Part shown: piece by piece, positions 7,416 to 16,156 of the stretch
How positions within the stretch are numbered: the stretch's first letter is position 1
How the letters are laid out: each line of letters begins with the position of its first letter
From: GWF2-30-66 sp042576225
GTDB taxonomy: Bacteria; Babelota; Babeliae; Babelales; Vermiphilaceae
Assembly: GCA_042576225.1 (NCBI GenBank)
Contig: JBHPCA010000015.1
Location: 1 to 28,198 of the forward strand
Direction: 5' to 3'
Length of the DNA stretch: 28,198 nucleotides
The notes under the pieces: model-generated
Databases searched by the model: none
Told to the model about the DNA's origin: nothing
Seen by the model: only the letters and a program-made list of their open reading frames with translations
Translations under genes and position numbers: made by a program

Positions 7416-8621
7416 ATGTTAGGAAAAATAAAAAAAATAAGATTTGATTTAATTGCAACCGGCTTGGCAATATTTTCCATGCTCTTTGGCGCAGGAAATT
7501 TAATGTATCCAATCGCAGTGGGACTTGCATCGGGGAAATATACTCTTATTGGTCTAACCGGGTTTTTAATCACTGCGGTATTACTACCACTCATGGGTCT
7601 TGTGGCCATGATTTTGTACAATGGCGATTACAGAAAATTTTTTGGTCGACTAGGCAAAACCCCAGGAAAAATCATGATTGCAATATGCATGATTATTATT
7701 GGCCCTGGGCTCGTTATACCAAGAATCGTGTCAGTTGCCCATGTCATGATCTCTAGCTTTTTTCCTTTTGAGATTTTACGGGGAACTGGGTTAGTATCAC
7801 TATTTTTATTTAGTATAATCTTCTTGGGAATAACATTTTTAGGAAGTTTTAAAGAAAATAATATTGTCGACATACTGGGTTACGTCATAAGTCCCGTACT
7901 ACTTATCTCACTTGCTACAATGATCATCAAAGGGATGATAACCGCAGAAAATATAGTAGCAACAACCGGCACTCCGTTACAACTGTTTAAAGATAATATA
8001 TTCCAGGGTTATCAAACCCTTGACCTATTAGGCACACTATTTTTTGCCTCAATAATCATAACAATACTCAAAAGCAAACTATACGACGATAAGTGCAACC
8101 AATTTTGTTTAAAAAAACTTGCAATGTTTGGGCTTAAAGCTGGTGCCATCGGCGTAAGCTTACTTGCAATAGTCTATTTTGGCATGAGCTTCTTAGCTGC
8201 ATATCATGGACACGGACTTGGCTTTATTAATGCTGGTGAGGCTTTTAAAATAATTGCATTCAGGGTTATAGGCACCTATGGTGCTGCAATATTGGGCATC
8301 GCAACATTAATGGCATGCCTTTCCACATCTATTGGCCTAAGTGCAGTAACAGCTGATTACATTCAAAAAAATATATTCAAAAATAAAATTGGCTATCTTG
8401 CATCACTCGTTCTTGTACTAGTCGCTTGCATACCACTTTCAACATATGGCCTTGATGCGGTACTTGCAATAACTGGCGGACCAATTGTGTTTATCGGATA
8501 CCCAGTACTTATCGCACTTACTTTCTGCAACATACTATACAAGCTTTTTGGCTTCAAGTACGTTAAAGCACCTGTACTTGCAACATTTATGATAACATTC
8601 GCCGCATATTATCTGTTTTAA
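7416..8621 (+). CDS. brnQ: branched-chain amino acid transporter, LIVCS family
   Basis: This is an inner-membrane Na+ (or H+) coupled carrier for leucine, isoleucine and valine. The 401-residue protein is hydrophobic with about twelve transmembrane helices. Its N-terminus has the family hallmark FSMLFGAGNLMYPIAVGL, followed by the GPGLVIPRI and FKENNIVDILGYVISPVLL segments, all diagnostic for BrnQ/LIVCS carriers. AAAGGG lies seven bases before the ATG, and a good promoter is present about 105 bases upstream. It is the first gene of a plus-strand run. Import of these amino acids fits a bacterium that cannot make them, but biosynthetic genes lie outside this window, so this is only a suggestion. 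Confidence 0.94.
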   Translation: MLGKIKKIRFDLIATGLAIFSMLFGAGNLMYPIAVGLASGKYTLIGLTGFLITAVLLPLMGLVAMILYNGDYRKFFGRLGKTPGKIMIAICMIIIGPGLVIPRIVSVAHVMISSFFPFEILRGTGLVSLFLFSIIFLGITFLGSFKENNIVDILGYVISPVLLISLATMIIKGMITAENIVATTGTPLQLFKDNIFQGYQTLDLLGTLFFASIIITILKSKLYDDKCNQFCLKKLAMFGLKAGAIGVSLLAIVYFGMSFLAAYHGHGLGFINAGEAFKIIAFRVIGTYGAAILGIATLMACLSTSIGLSAVTADYIQKNIFKNKIGYLASLVLVLVACIPLSTYGLDAVLAITGGPIVFIGYPVLIALTFCNILYKLFGFKYVKAPVLATFMITFAAYYLF

Positions 8622-8668
8622 TAATTTTTAACCAATAATAACTAAAATAACCAAATGGAGACAATACT

Positions 8669-9142
8669 ATGTTTTTTAAAATATTAGCAATATTAGCAAC
8701 AGGAGGCTTCTTGATAAATTTTTTCACGCCTAACTCAGACAAATTAGACCCAAAAGAAATAAAAATAAAAGTAATGGAATACAGCAAAAAAAACAACACC
8801 ATAACATGCATGACCAACCATCCCTTATTTAATCGCTTGGGAAAAAGAGTAAACAAAAAAACACAAAAAACAACAATGGTTAAAAACCTCGATCTAGAAA
8901 ATTACAACAAAGAGACGATCACTAAAAATCCGGACAATGGGCGTATAGAGGGTCAATTTCTTGACTGTGATTCTGAGTATCTCTTGAAAAAAAAAATAGA
9001 TAATTTCGAGAAAGAATTAAAATTTTCCAAGCATTTAATTAAATTAAAAGAAAAAAATAAAAAACACTTTCCCAAAAAGTTAAAAAAAAATAAGGGCTTT
9101 AAAGATTTAAAAATTTATACTCAAATATATACGAAAAAATAA
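8669..9142 (+). CDS. secreted or membrane-anchored lysine-rich protein, unknown
   Basis: No family is recognised in this 157-residue protein. A short hydrophobic N-terminus (FFKILAILATGGFLINFF) acts as a signal or anchor. The rest is strongly basic (runs of KK) with a predicted helix around KKIDNFEKELKFSKHLIKLKEKNKK. It ends in FKDLKIYTQIYTKK, matching the C-terminus of the 16157 protein (YTDIKIKTYTYTKQK) at D, K, I, T, Y, T and K with the same spacing. GGAGA precedes the ATG by seven bases. It lies 47 bases after brnQ without a visible terminator, so it may be co-transcribed with brnQ and the next gene. Confidence 0.72.
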   Translation: MFFKILAILATGGFLINFFTPNSDKLDPKEIKIKVMEYSKKNNTITCMTNHPLFNRLGKRVNKKTQKTTMVKNLDLENYNKETITKNPDNGRIEGQFLDCDSEYLLKKKIDNFEKELKFSKHLIKLKEKNKKHFPKKLKKNKGFKDLKIYTQIYTKK

Positions 9143-9170
9143 CAAATCTTATTGTTTTAGGAGAAATACT

Positions 9171-9584
9171 GTGAAAAAATACTTTTTATTGCTCGGACTC
9201 ATGACATTGGCATTTTCTACAAGCCACGCCATGAAAAAACCAGAAAAATTATCAAAATATGGAACATACTACAAACAATATTATGACAAAAAAACCAAAA
9301 TTTACTATAGCTTAAGCTATTTCGCAAAAACTAACAATATAATCGCCTCTGTTCGACAAGACTCTAAAGACCTATCTTTTTCTATTTACACAACTATTTC
9401 AAAATCTTTGATCAATACAAAACTTTTTTGCTCCAAAAAAATCGACGCATCAATAATCGCAGAGGGGATCTATGTAAAAAAAGCGAAAATTGACGAAACC
9501 ATTGAGAAAGAACTTGAAATAATAGTAGACATTTTTAAGAACGAAACTTTACCAAAAATATTAAATAAAAAAAAGAAAAAATAA
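9171..9584 (+). CDS. secreted small protein, unknown
   Basis: The start is a GTG, chosen because AGGAG sits seven bases upstream and the resulting protein begins with a textbook signal peptide (MKKYFLLLGLMTLAFSTSHA, likely cleaved before the following Met). The mature part (about 117 residues) has Tyr/Lys-rich beta-like segments (YGTYYKQYYDKKTKIYYSLSY), then an alternating pattern, a helix (IDETIEKELEIIVDIFKNE) and a poly-Lys tail. No family is recognised. It follows the 8669 gene by 28 bases and is probably in the same operon. Confidence 0.74.
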   Translation: MKKYFLLLGLMTLAFSTSHAMKKPEKLSKYGTYYKQYYDKKTKIYYSLSYFAKTNNIIASVRQDSKDLSFSIYTTISKSLINTKLFCSKKIDASIIAEGIYVKKAKIDETIEKELEIIVDIFKNETLPKILNKKKKK

Positions 9585-9669
9585 AAACTCAACAAAAAGT
9601 TTAATTTTTTCAATAAAAGACCCCTTAAACACATACAAAAAAACTCCTCTCAAAAAAGAAAAATCAAGA

Positions 9670-9697
9670 TTGACATGGTCACAAAAGATGTATACCC
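9670..9697 (+). promoter_or_regulatory. possible promoter for the 9751 gene
   Basis: A perfect TTGACA (9670-9675) is followed after 15-16 bases by TATACC/ATACCC. A further TTATAAT (9710-9716) lies closer to the start. The spacing is short for the first pair, so the exact promoter is uncertain. Confidence 0.35.
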
Positions 9698-9750
9698 TTT
9701 TTCTTGTCATTATAATTTTTAATTTCAACAAATGTAACATGAGGGAATTC

Positions 9751-10254
9751 ATGAACAAAAAGTTATTATCTTTTGTTTTATTAGGCTCAATACTTGGATC
9801 TTTCACACAAACACAGTGTGTTAGCGTCAAAGATGTTTTACGCACAATGAAAAAATCAGCTATTGTCGCATCATCTGCTTTATTTGGTCTTGCAATTTAC
9901 AGGTTTTTTTCAAAAAAATCTGTAAAAGAACCAAAATCAAGATTTGAGGAAGAACAACTTTCAAAAGATACTTGGAATCAAATATGGTACTTTATCGATG
10001 ATATTTTCATAGGCCAATCATATAAAAAGGCCTCGGTAAAAGTTGTAAAAGAAGGTGAAAAGACAAATCTTGATATAAACCTTGGAGCACCACCTTCTGG
10101 CATGCTTGGGCACATACACGCAAATGTCTACCCTATTGGAAAAGCTATCTGCTTCTTTGCCGTTCTCAACAAAATGCTTGAAAAATGGAAAAAAGGCTTC
10201 TGTGCTTGGAAATATTACACCGGTTACGACTCTAACACCGAATACGAGTTATAA
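9751..10254 (+). CDS. secreted or membrane protein, unknown
   Basis: The ATG at 9751 is chosen over the upstream 9670 because GAGGGA lies five bases before it and a signal sequence (MNKKLLSFVLLGSILGSFTQTQC) then starts at residue 1, giving 167 residues. A second hydrophobic segment (SAIVASSALFGLAIYRFF) could be a membrane helix. The remaining domain has WNQIWYFIDDIFIG, a beta-like KASVKVVKEGEKTNLDINLG, and APPSGMLGHIHANVYPIGKAICFFAVLNKMLEKWKK. I recognise no family. It ends at a strong terminator. Confidence 0.72.
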   Translation: MNKKLLSFVLLGSILGSFTQTQCVSVKDVLRTMKKSAIVASSALFGLAIYRFFSKKSVKEPKSRFEEEQLSKDTWNQIWYFIDDIFIGQSYKKASVKVVKEGEKTNLDINLGAPPSGMLGHIHANVYPIGKAICFFAVLNKMLEKWKKGFCAWKYYTGYDSNTEYEL

Positions 10255-10267
10255 TAAAAAATATTAT

Positions 10268-10298
10268 AAAAAAGGGTCACTTACGGTGGCCCTTTTTT
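10268..10298 (+). terminator. rho-independent terminator after the 9751 gene
   Basis: An A-rich 5' flank, the stem GGGTCAC/GTGGCCC with loop TTACG, and TTTTTT directly after. It lies 14 bases past the stop. Confidence 0.85.
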
Positions 10299-10329
10299 AT
10301 ATACAAAATTTTGCAAAAAGTATAATAGT

Positions 10330-11451
10330 ATGCTTATTTTTGTCACATATGACGGCATAAAAAACTCCGTATTTGACGGCCAAGTCGTAAAACCACTAGA
10401 ACAAATGCAACAAAAAACGTTGATCATAAGCTTTGAAAAAGAACGAATCCCACACGCGCATATCACTCAAAAACTCAAAAACAAAAATAACATAAAAATT
10501 ATAACGCTCAAAAGAGGTCCGTTCTTGGGCAGACTCGCATTAATCCCAGAACTATTTCAGTTAAAAAAAGTATTACGAAAATATGATAATTATAAGCTAA
10601 TCGCCCGGGGTCCTATTGCCGGCTGGCTCTGCACAAAAGCCATGGATACCTCACAATGCAACTCTTTTACGATTCAAGCAAGAGGCCTTCTTGCTAAAGA
10701 ACTCCAATATGCAAACAGATACGCTAACACTTATACTAAACCAAACCCCAAGCTTAAGCACAAACTTAAACCCAAGATAATTAGCAAGCTACGCTATTTC
10801 ATAAACAAATTACGCATTTGGCAACTGCGCCGTCTTGAAAAAAATGTATACAAAAACATAAGCAATACCCGCATTACACGTAATATAAACAATATATACA
10901 TAGAAGCCGTAAGCAATGCGCTTAAAGATTATCTTGTGACAACGTTTGGCGCAAATCCAACAAATATAACAATAGCCACCCATGATATCCCAGAAACTTT
11001 TAGCAAAAAAACAGTCTTGAAATGGCGGACACAAATACAAAAAAAACTACAGATACCCAAAAACACAAAAGTATATTGCTATAACGGCTCAGTAAAACCG
11101 TGGCAATGCCCTGAGCAGGTTATACAGTATTTTGCAAACTTGCTCACGCATATAAAAAAGCAAAACACTTGTGATAGACGCGATTTATTTTTGTTAATTC
11201 TCACCCAAAATAAAAAAGAGTTCGAAAAACTATTACAAGACGCTGGCATACCAACAAGCGCCTATATCGTTAAAACTGTTGACCACTGTGACATATACAA
11301 GTATCTGGCAGCGTGTAACTATGGGATTATTTTTAGGGAGAAGCACATTGTAAACTGGGTTTCAAGGCCAACTAAAGTACTTGAATACAGGTCCGTAGGC
11401 CTTGAGATTATACACAACGACACCGTCGGGTTTTTAAAACAGGGTTTTTAA
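10330..11451 (+). CDS. glycosyltransferase of GT-B (GT4-like) type, possibly C-terminally short
   Basis: The 373-residue protein lacks a signal peptide and resembles cytoplasmic GT-B glycosyltransferases that build envelope polysaccharide. Supporting segments are the N-terminal FVTYDG...DGQVVKPLEQM, the second-domain start VYCYNGSVKPWQCPEQVIQYF (a nucleotide-sugar-domain-like NGSxxPWQ), the LTQNKKEFEKLL...VDHCDIYKYLAACNYGIIFRE stretch, and PTKVLEYRSVGLEII, which corresponds to the donor-binding E-x7-E region. It ends about 20 residues after that Glu, where relatives usually continue, so it may be truncated. There is no ribosome-binding site: a TATAAT ends three bases before the ATG, so translation may begin on a nearly leaderless message or further in. 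The donor and acceptor are unknown. Confidence 0.78.
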   Translation: MLIFVTYDGIKNSVFDGQVVKPLEQMQQKTLIISFEKERIPHAHITQKLKNKNNIKIITLKRGPFLGRLALIPELFQLKKVLRKYDNYKLIARGPIAGWLCTKAMDTSQCNSFTIQARGLLAKELQYANRYANTYTKPNPKLKHKLKPKIISKLRYFINKLRIWQLRRLEKNVYKNISNTRITRNINNIYIEAVSNALKDYLVTTFGANPTNITIATHDIPETFSKKTVLKWRTQIQKKLQIPKNTKVYCYNGSVKPWQCPEQVIQYFANLLTHIKKQNTCDRRDLFLLILTQNKKEFEKLLQDAGIPTSAYIVKTVDHCDIYKYLAACNYGIIFREKHIVNWVSRPTKVLEYRSVGLEIIHNDTVGFLKQGF

Positions 11452-11484
11452 AAATAACGAGTATGCATAATACAACACTACCTG

Positions 11485-11514
11485 TTGAAAATTAAAAAAT
11501 CTTGTTTATATTAA
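11485..11514 (+). promoter_or_regulatory. promoter for the 11565 gene
   Basis: TTGAAA (11485-11490), an 18-base spacer and TATTAA (11509-11514), about 50 bases upstream of the start codon. Confidence 0.45.
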
Positions 11515-11564
11515 AGCTATGAAGATAAAAAATATAATTGGTCATAATTAATAAAGGAAAAACT

Positions 11565-12131
11565 ATGCACGCAAAAAAATCTATAAAAACTCTATTGATC
11601 GTATCGCTGTTGGCATCGAGTATCGGCATAACTTCAGAAACCAGAGCCGGTATAGGTGACATCCTGGCCCCAGTAATTGCTATAACCGGACTTACTGCCA
11701 TAGGCACAGGACTGGCTGCACTGCAAACATACTTTTCTTACCAACGGGGAAAGAAACAATATGCCATGCTCAGGGATTTTTATGACGGGACATTAACTTA
11801 TGAAGACTTAAATAAAGCCGCAAGAAATCATTATTATGACCAGTGTAGTGCATCATCAACGTCTGTTTCAAGTGACTACCCTATCATATGGCTTGAAAAA
11901 GATGCAACATCAAACAAAAACCTACTGGCATGGGTCTTCTTTATGCCAAAATTAACAAGCTTAAGCAAAGATCTAGCAATAGTACTTAATTATCTAAGAA
12001 ATCTGGAACAATTTCAGGCAGAACGAAAAGAATATAACGAAAAACATAGAGAACAAAGTTACCGAGATGATAGAATAGCCCTAGAAAAAGAAAAAGTAGA
12101 TTTGCAAAGGCAGCAACAAGGGCGTAGATAA
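11565..12131 (+). CDS. secreted protein with C-terminal coiled coil, unknown
   Basis: The ATG at 11565 is preferred over the in-frame one at 11538 because AAAGGA sits seven bases upstream and the signal peptide (KTLLIVSLLASSIGITSETRAG) then lies at the N-terminus; the protein has 188 residues. A glycine-rich hydrophobic segment follows (ILAPVIAITGLTAIGTGLAAL), likely membrane-inserted. Next is a soluble region with DFYDGTLTYEDLNKAARNHYYDQ. The highly charged C-terminus (QAERKEYNEKHREQSYRDDRIALEKEKVDLQRQQQG) reads as a coiled coil. No family is recognised. The gene is monocistronic and converges on ahpC. Confidence 0.75.
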   Translation: MHAKKSIKTLLIVSLLASSIGITSETRAGIGDILAPVIAITGLTAIGTGLAALQTYFSYQRGKKQYAMLRDFYDGTLTYEDLNKAARNHYYDQCSASSTSVSSDYPIIWLEKDATSNKNLLAWVFFMPKLTSLSKDLAIVLNYLRNLEQFQAERKEYNEKHREQSYRDDRIALEKEKVDLQRQQQGRR

Positions 12132-12141
12132 GAGAGCAAAA

Positions 12142-12161
12142 CACGGCCCTTACGGGCCGTG
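12142..12161. terminator. shared hairpin between the 11565 gene and ahpC
   Basis: A perfect 8-bp stem CACGGCCC/GGGCCGTG with loop TTAC lies between the two convergent stops. TTTT follows the stem only on the minus strand, so it serves ahpC best. Confidence 0.7.
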
Positions 12162-12177
12162 CTATAATACTCTGTTA

Positions 12178-12759
12178 TTACTTGTCGCCAAAATAATCTA
12201 ATAACCCTTGAGATGTAGGATCCATCGCCTGCTTACCAGAATTCCAGTTTGCAGGACACACTTGACCATTTTTTTCACTAAACTGCAATGCATCTATCAA
12301 GCGTACAAATTCTGAAATATTTCTTCCCAAACTTAGATTATTCACCAAAACACTTTGAACAGTATTTTCTTTATCCAAAATAAAAGCACCTCTGAATGCA
12401 ACGCCCTGGCAATCATCAAGTACACCATAGTCTTTTGAGATGTTTTTATTTATATCAGATAAAATTGGATAAGTTACACCCTCTATGCCACCTTTGTTTT
12501 TCGGCGTATTAAGCCAAGCCAGATGGCTATAAGCTGAATCTACCGAAACTCCTAACACTTGGGCATTGCGCTTTTCAAACTCCGGTAACAACGCCTGAAA
12601 TGCATGCAATTCAGTAGGACACACAAATGTGAAATCTAAAGGATAAAAAAATATAACTTTATATTTTCCATCAAAATCACTCAAATTAACTTTTTTAATT
12701 TGCTTGTTAACAACAGCCTCGCAACTGAAATCTGGTGCTTTTTTACCTATACAAATCAT
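12178..12759 (-). CDS. ahpC: typical 2-Cys peroxiredoxin
   Basis: This thiol peroxidase reduces hydrogen peroxide and organic peroxides in the cytoplasm. The 193 residues carry the active-site FYPLDFTFVCPTE with peroxidatic Cys47 and Thr44, the catalytic Arg123 (AFRGAF), and resolving Cys168 in QVCPANW. A GGIEG loop and a C-terminal LLDYFG are present, reminiscent of the GGLG and YF elements of over-oxidation-sensitive peroxiredoxins. AAAGG lies eight bases before the ATG. No flavoprotein AhpF is adjacent, so reduction probably depends on thioredoxin or another system elsewhere. It follows pyrG by 22 bases and may be co-transcribed with it. For an intracellular bacterium it would counter host oxidants. 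Confidence 0.95.
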   Translation of the reverse strand: MICIGKKAPDFSCEAVVNKQIKKVNLSDFDGKYKVIFFYPLDFTFVCPTELHAFQALLPEFEKRNAQVLGVSVDSAYSHLAWLNTPKNKGGIEGVTYPILSDINKNISKDYGVLDDCQGVAFRGAFILDKENTVQSVLVNNLSLGRNISEFVRLIDALQFSEKNGQVCPANWNSGKQAMDPTSQGLLDYFGDK

Positions 12760-12781
12760 ATTATGCCTTTCTAATTTGTTT

Positions 12782-14485
12782 TTAATTTTTTATGCACGCT
12801 TTTACAAATCCATAAAATAATGGATTTGGGTTGCCCAATCTACTCTTGAATTCTGGGTGCGCCTGGGTCGCTACAAAAAATTTATGATCTGGCAACTCTA
12901 TAAATTCCATTAATTTTGCACCATCTTCTCGTGCATAATACCCAGAAAACACAAGCCCCTTATCTTCTAGTGCTTTTACATACTCAGGATTCATCTCATA
13001 TCTATGCCTGTGACGTTCAAGCACAATTTCTTTGCCTTTTTGAGCTTTAAAAATTCCTTTTTCGACCAATTTAGCAAAACGCTTTGCATCTTCTTTCAAT
13101 CGTGAAGTCTCCTTGTAAAGCTCCAGTACTTTTGTTCTCTCTTTCATAACTGCAGGATATGCGCCAAGACGCATCGTGCCACCATACTCACCTTTTTGCA
13201 TAACCGTTTTTTGCCCAGGCAGTAGATCAATCACCGGGTAACTTGTTTCTTTATTAACCTCGGTGGTATTGGCCCCCTCAAAACTACACACATTTCTTGC
13301 GTACTCGATTACGGCAAGCTGCATACCGTAACATAATCCCAAATATGGGATATCATGTTTTCTTGCATATTCTATGACAGCTATTTTTCCCTCTACGCCA
13401 TAATCACCAAAGCCTCCTGGCACGACAATACCATCAAATACCTTTAACGTTTCTAACTTTTTTTTGTCTATAAAATCTTCTGCATTAAGCCATGTTATGT
13501 CTACGCCAACATCAAGACTTGCACCAGCCTGAACAAGAGCCTCTTTCACACTGATGTAACTATCAGGTATAGAGTAATCTCCCAATTTTACGTATTTACC
13601 AACAACTGCAACTTTGATTTTTTTTGACGGATTTTCTATGCTTGAAACAAGCTTTTCCCAATCGGAAAGATCACATGCTTTTTTGGGCTTTAATTTCAGA
13701 CGACTCAAAACTTTTTTTCCCAAATTTTCTAACTCAAAATTAAGCGGCACCCTGTAGGCAGTATCTATATCCGGCGCAGAAATAATATTGTCCGAAGATA
13801 TATGTACATTGGCGTCTATTTTATTTTTTCTTGCTTCGTCCAATGGCTTTTCAGCTCTGCATAAAATAAAATCCGGAAATATCCCCTCTTCACGCAATAA
13901 CTTAATCGCCTGTTGCGTCGGCTTTGTTTTCATCTCTCCAATATGCGGCGGTATCGGCAAATAGGTCACCAGAATATAGGCTACATTATCTGTACCAATC
14001 TCACGCTCCAAACTTTTTGCCGCAAACAAAAATGGTATGTTTTCATAATCCCCTACAGTACCACCTATCTCAATAATTGCAATGTCATGGTCTTTTGATG
14101 CTAATTTTATTCTTCGTATAATCTCCTGAGGAATATGGGGAATAAACTGAACGGTTTTTCCTAAGTACCCGCCACTTCTTTCTCTGTCTATGACAGACTT
14201 GTACACCTGCCCAGTGGTCATATTATTTTTCTTAGGAATATCCTCATCTAAAAATCGTTCATAAGTTCCCAAATCAAGATCTATCTCCCCGCCGTCATCA
14301 GTCACCCATACTTCACCATGCTCTGTGGGCCGCAGTGTGCCTGCATCATAATTTATATACGGATCTATCTTTATCAACGTCGTATTGTACCCATACTCTT
14401 TTAATATTTTTCCCAAAGAGGCGGTCGCAACACCTTTACCAACGCCAGAGATAACCCCTCCAGCTACAAATATATACTTTGTCAT
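12782..14485 (-). CDS. pyrG: CTP synthase
   Basis: This enzyme converts UTP to CTP with ATP and glutamine. The ATG at 14485 is favoured over one 27 bases upstream because AAAGGC lies eight bases before it and MTKYIFVAGG is the family's normal N-terminus; the protein is then 567 residues, slightly long for the family (about 535-550). The synthetase domain carries the P-loop GGVISGVGKG, KIDPYINYDAGT and EHGEVWVTDDGGE. The glutaminase domain carries PGGFGDYGVEGK (the usual GFGxRG has Tyr instead of Arg) and LGLCYGMQ with nucleophile Cys385, plus His543 and Glu545 in AHPEF. It lies downstream of nupC but is separated from it by a terminator. Together they suggest use of imported nucleosides. Confidence 0.96.
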   Translation of the reverse strand: MTKYIFVAGGVISGVGKGVATASLGKILKEYGYNTTLIKIDPYINYDAGTLRPTEHGEVWVTDDGGEIDLDLGTYERFLDEDIPKKNNMTTGQVYKSVIDRERSGGYLGKTVQFIPHIPQEIIRRIKLASKDHDIAIIEIGGTVGDYENIPFLFAAKSLEREIGTDNVAYILVTYLPIPPHIGEMKTKPTQQAIKLLREEGIFPDFILCRAEKPLDEARKNKIDANVHISSDNIISAPDIDTAYRVPLNFELENLGKKVLSRLKLKPKKACDLSDWEKLVSSIENPSKKIKVAVVGKYVKLGDYSIPDSYISVKEALVQAGASLDVGVDITWLNAEDFIDKKKLETLKVFDGIVVPGGFGDYGVEGKIAVIEYARKHDIPYLGLCYGMQLAVIEYARNVCSFEGANTTEVNKETSYPVIDLLPGQKTVMQKGEYGGTMRLGAYPAVMKERTKVLELYKETSRLKEDAKRFAKLVEKGIFKAQKGKEIVLERHRHRYEMNPEYVKALEDKGLVFSGYYAREDGAKLMEFIELPDHKFFVATQAHPEFKSRLGNPNPLFYGFVKACIKN

Positions 14486-14519
14486 ACCAAAAGCCTTTAC
14501 ATTACATAACAAATTAAAT

Positions 14520-14556
14520 AAAAAAAAATATCTCCCGCCCTCTTAACAGAGCGGGA
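14520..14556 (-). terminator. rho-independent terminator after nupC
   Basis: Read on the minus strand, TCCCG and CTCT pair with AGAG and CGGGA (a two-base bulge) around loop GTTA. An almost pure T tract follows at 14530 down to 14520. It separates nupC from pyrG. Confidence 0.82.
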
Positions 14557-14598
14557 AGATTTTGCTTAATTGATTACTATTTTAGCAGATAAAGAAAT

Positions 14599-15864
14599 TT
14601 ACAACAACAAGCTTGCTATCATGGCAGACAATAAATTAGACAAAGCACCACCGAGCACTGCATATAAACCAAGCTGAGTAAGCCACAGTCTCTTGCCCGG
14701 CACAAGTGCCCCTATACCGCCTATTTGTATTCCTATACATGAAAAATTAGAAAAACCACACAGTGCATAGGTCATTATAGAAGTTGTTCTTTCAGAAAGA
14801 TTCGCTTTAATCAGACCAATATATGCAAACAACTCGTTAACCGCTACTTTGGTTCCCAACAACTCCCCTGCTTTCAAAGCCTCATTGCCAACAAAACCCA
14901 GTAAATATGCAAAAGGTGAGAAAACATAAGATAAAATACTATTTACGGTTATTGCAGGCCAATCAAGACCAAGAAAACCAAATATCCAACTGGTAGCTGC
15001 ACCCAACAGAAAGTTCATCATTGCAAGCAATGCCAAAAAAGAAATAAGCATAGCACCAACATTTAACGCAAGCTTAAGCCCGTCTGTTGTCCCTACAAAA
15101 ATAGCATCAAACATATTCGATGTGTCTCGTTCAAACGTTACTTTTGAACCTACCGATGTTTTTGGTTTTTCTGTTTCTGGCAACAACATTTTTGCCATGA
15201 GTATTGATCCAGGTATCGCCATCGCACTTGCCGCCAACAAATGCTTAATCGGCACGCCCATTTTATAAAATACCACTAAAATTGCGCCACTTATGGTGGC
15301 CATACCACTGACCATAACCAACAAAAACTCTGATTTTGTCATATCGCGCAAATAATTCTTCACCAGTAATGGCGCCTCTGTTTGCCCCAAAAAACTATTT
15401 GTTATTGCACAAAGAGTCTCTGCACCAGAGGTTCCTAAAATTGGTCTAATTAAGCGACTTATTGCCAAGACAAAAAACTGAATTATTCTAAAGTGATAAA
15501 GCAACGCCATTAACGCACCAAAAAACACAATAACCGGCAAAATTTTAACCGCAAAAATTACTCCCCACGGCATCGTATCATCCGCCAATGAGCCAAACAC
15601 AAATTTCAGGCCCACATCTGCACAGGCATAGACCTTCTCAACACCAAAGGCAACCTTTTGCAAAATATATTTACCCCAAGAAACTTTTAGAACAACAACT
15701 GCAATTAAAAAATGCAAAGACAAAGCACTCAGCACTAACCTAAAACTGATCTTTGATCTTTTTTTTGAGAATACCCATGCAACAAACAAAATCAATAGTA
15801 TACCAAAAATATTTAAGTATCTATTATGCTCCAAAAAATACCCAACAAAACTATTAAACGACAT
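14599..15864 (-). CDS. nupC: concentrative nucleoside transporter (CNT family)
   Basis: This inner-membrane symporter imports nucleosides with H+ or Na+. The 421 residues include the family hallmarks in order: GVIFAVKILPVIVFFGAL, SFLGQTEAPLLVKNYL (the GQTEAP nucleoside-binding motif), GAMLISFLALLAMMN, LGTKVAVNELFAY and the C-terminal ALCGFSNFSCIGIQIGGIGAL. The hydropathy fits a CNT transporter with re-entrant loops. AAAGGC precedes the ATG by six bases. Its place directly upstream of CTP synthase, though separated by a terminator, fits a nucleoside-scavenging role in a bacterium that may lack de novo pyrimidine synthesis; that dependence is inferred, not seen here. Confidence 0.95.
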   Translation of the reverse strand: MSFNSFVGYFLEHNRYLNIFGILLILFVAWVFSKKRSKISFRLVLSALSLHFLIAVVVLKVSWGKYILQKVAFGVEKVYACADVGLKFVFGSLADDTMPWGVIFAVKILPVIVFFGALMALLYHFRIIQFFVLAISRLIRPILGTSGAETLCAITNSFLGQTEAPLLVKNYLRDMTKSEFLLVMVSGMATISGAILVVFYKMGVPIKHLLAASAMAIPGSILMAKMLLPETEKPKTSVGSKVTFERDTSNMFDAIFVGTTDGLKLALNVGAMLISFLALLAMMNFLLGAATSWIFGFLGLDWPAITVNSILSYVFSPFAYLLGFVGNEALKAGELLGTKVAVNELFAYIGLIKANLSERTTSIMTYALCGFSNFSCIGIQIGGIGALVPGKRLWLTQLGLYAVLGGALSNLLSAMIASLLL

Positions 15865-16062
15865 AGAAAGCCTTTCAAAAAAATTAAAAATAAATAAAAT
15901 AATCAGGAACTTTTTAAAGTATAAAGAAAATAACCCAAAATTTAAATTAATTTATATATTTTTGATTGGCAAAAAAATATATTTAAAGCAAGCTAAAAAT
16001 CCAGTTACACAAACCCTGAAGCACCGGCCTGATCGCACACCTAAAAAACTACCTTTAAATAC

Positions 16063-16092
16063 TTGACTTGCCTTGCAAAAATTTACTATTAT
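16063..16092 (+). promoter_or_regulatory. promoter for the 16157 gene
   Basis: TTGACT (16063-16068) with TATTAT (16087-16092) at 18-base spacing. An alternative is TTGCCT (16068-16073) with TATTAA. The rest of the 292-bp gap 15865-16156 is AT-rich and shows no further gene or clear structure. Confidence 0.5.
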
Positions 16093-16156
16093 TAATTTAG
16101 GGAGAGAAAGTTATTAATTGGTAACATTAATTATTTTAATCGAAAAAGGACAAGTC

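Noticed and set aside
7628..7873. Minus-strand open frame inside brnQ
   Set aside because: Antisense to conserved transporter sequence, without a ribosome-binding site or recognisable product.
14486..14512. Upstream ATG for pyrG
   Set aside because: It lacks a ribosome-binding site and adds nine residues before the normal family N-terminus.
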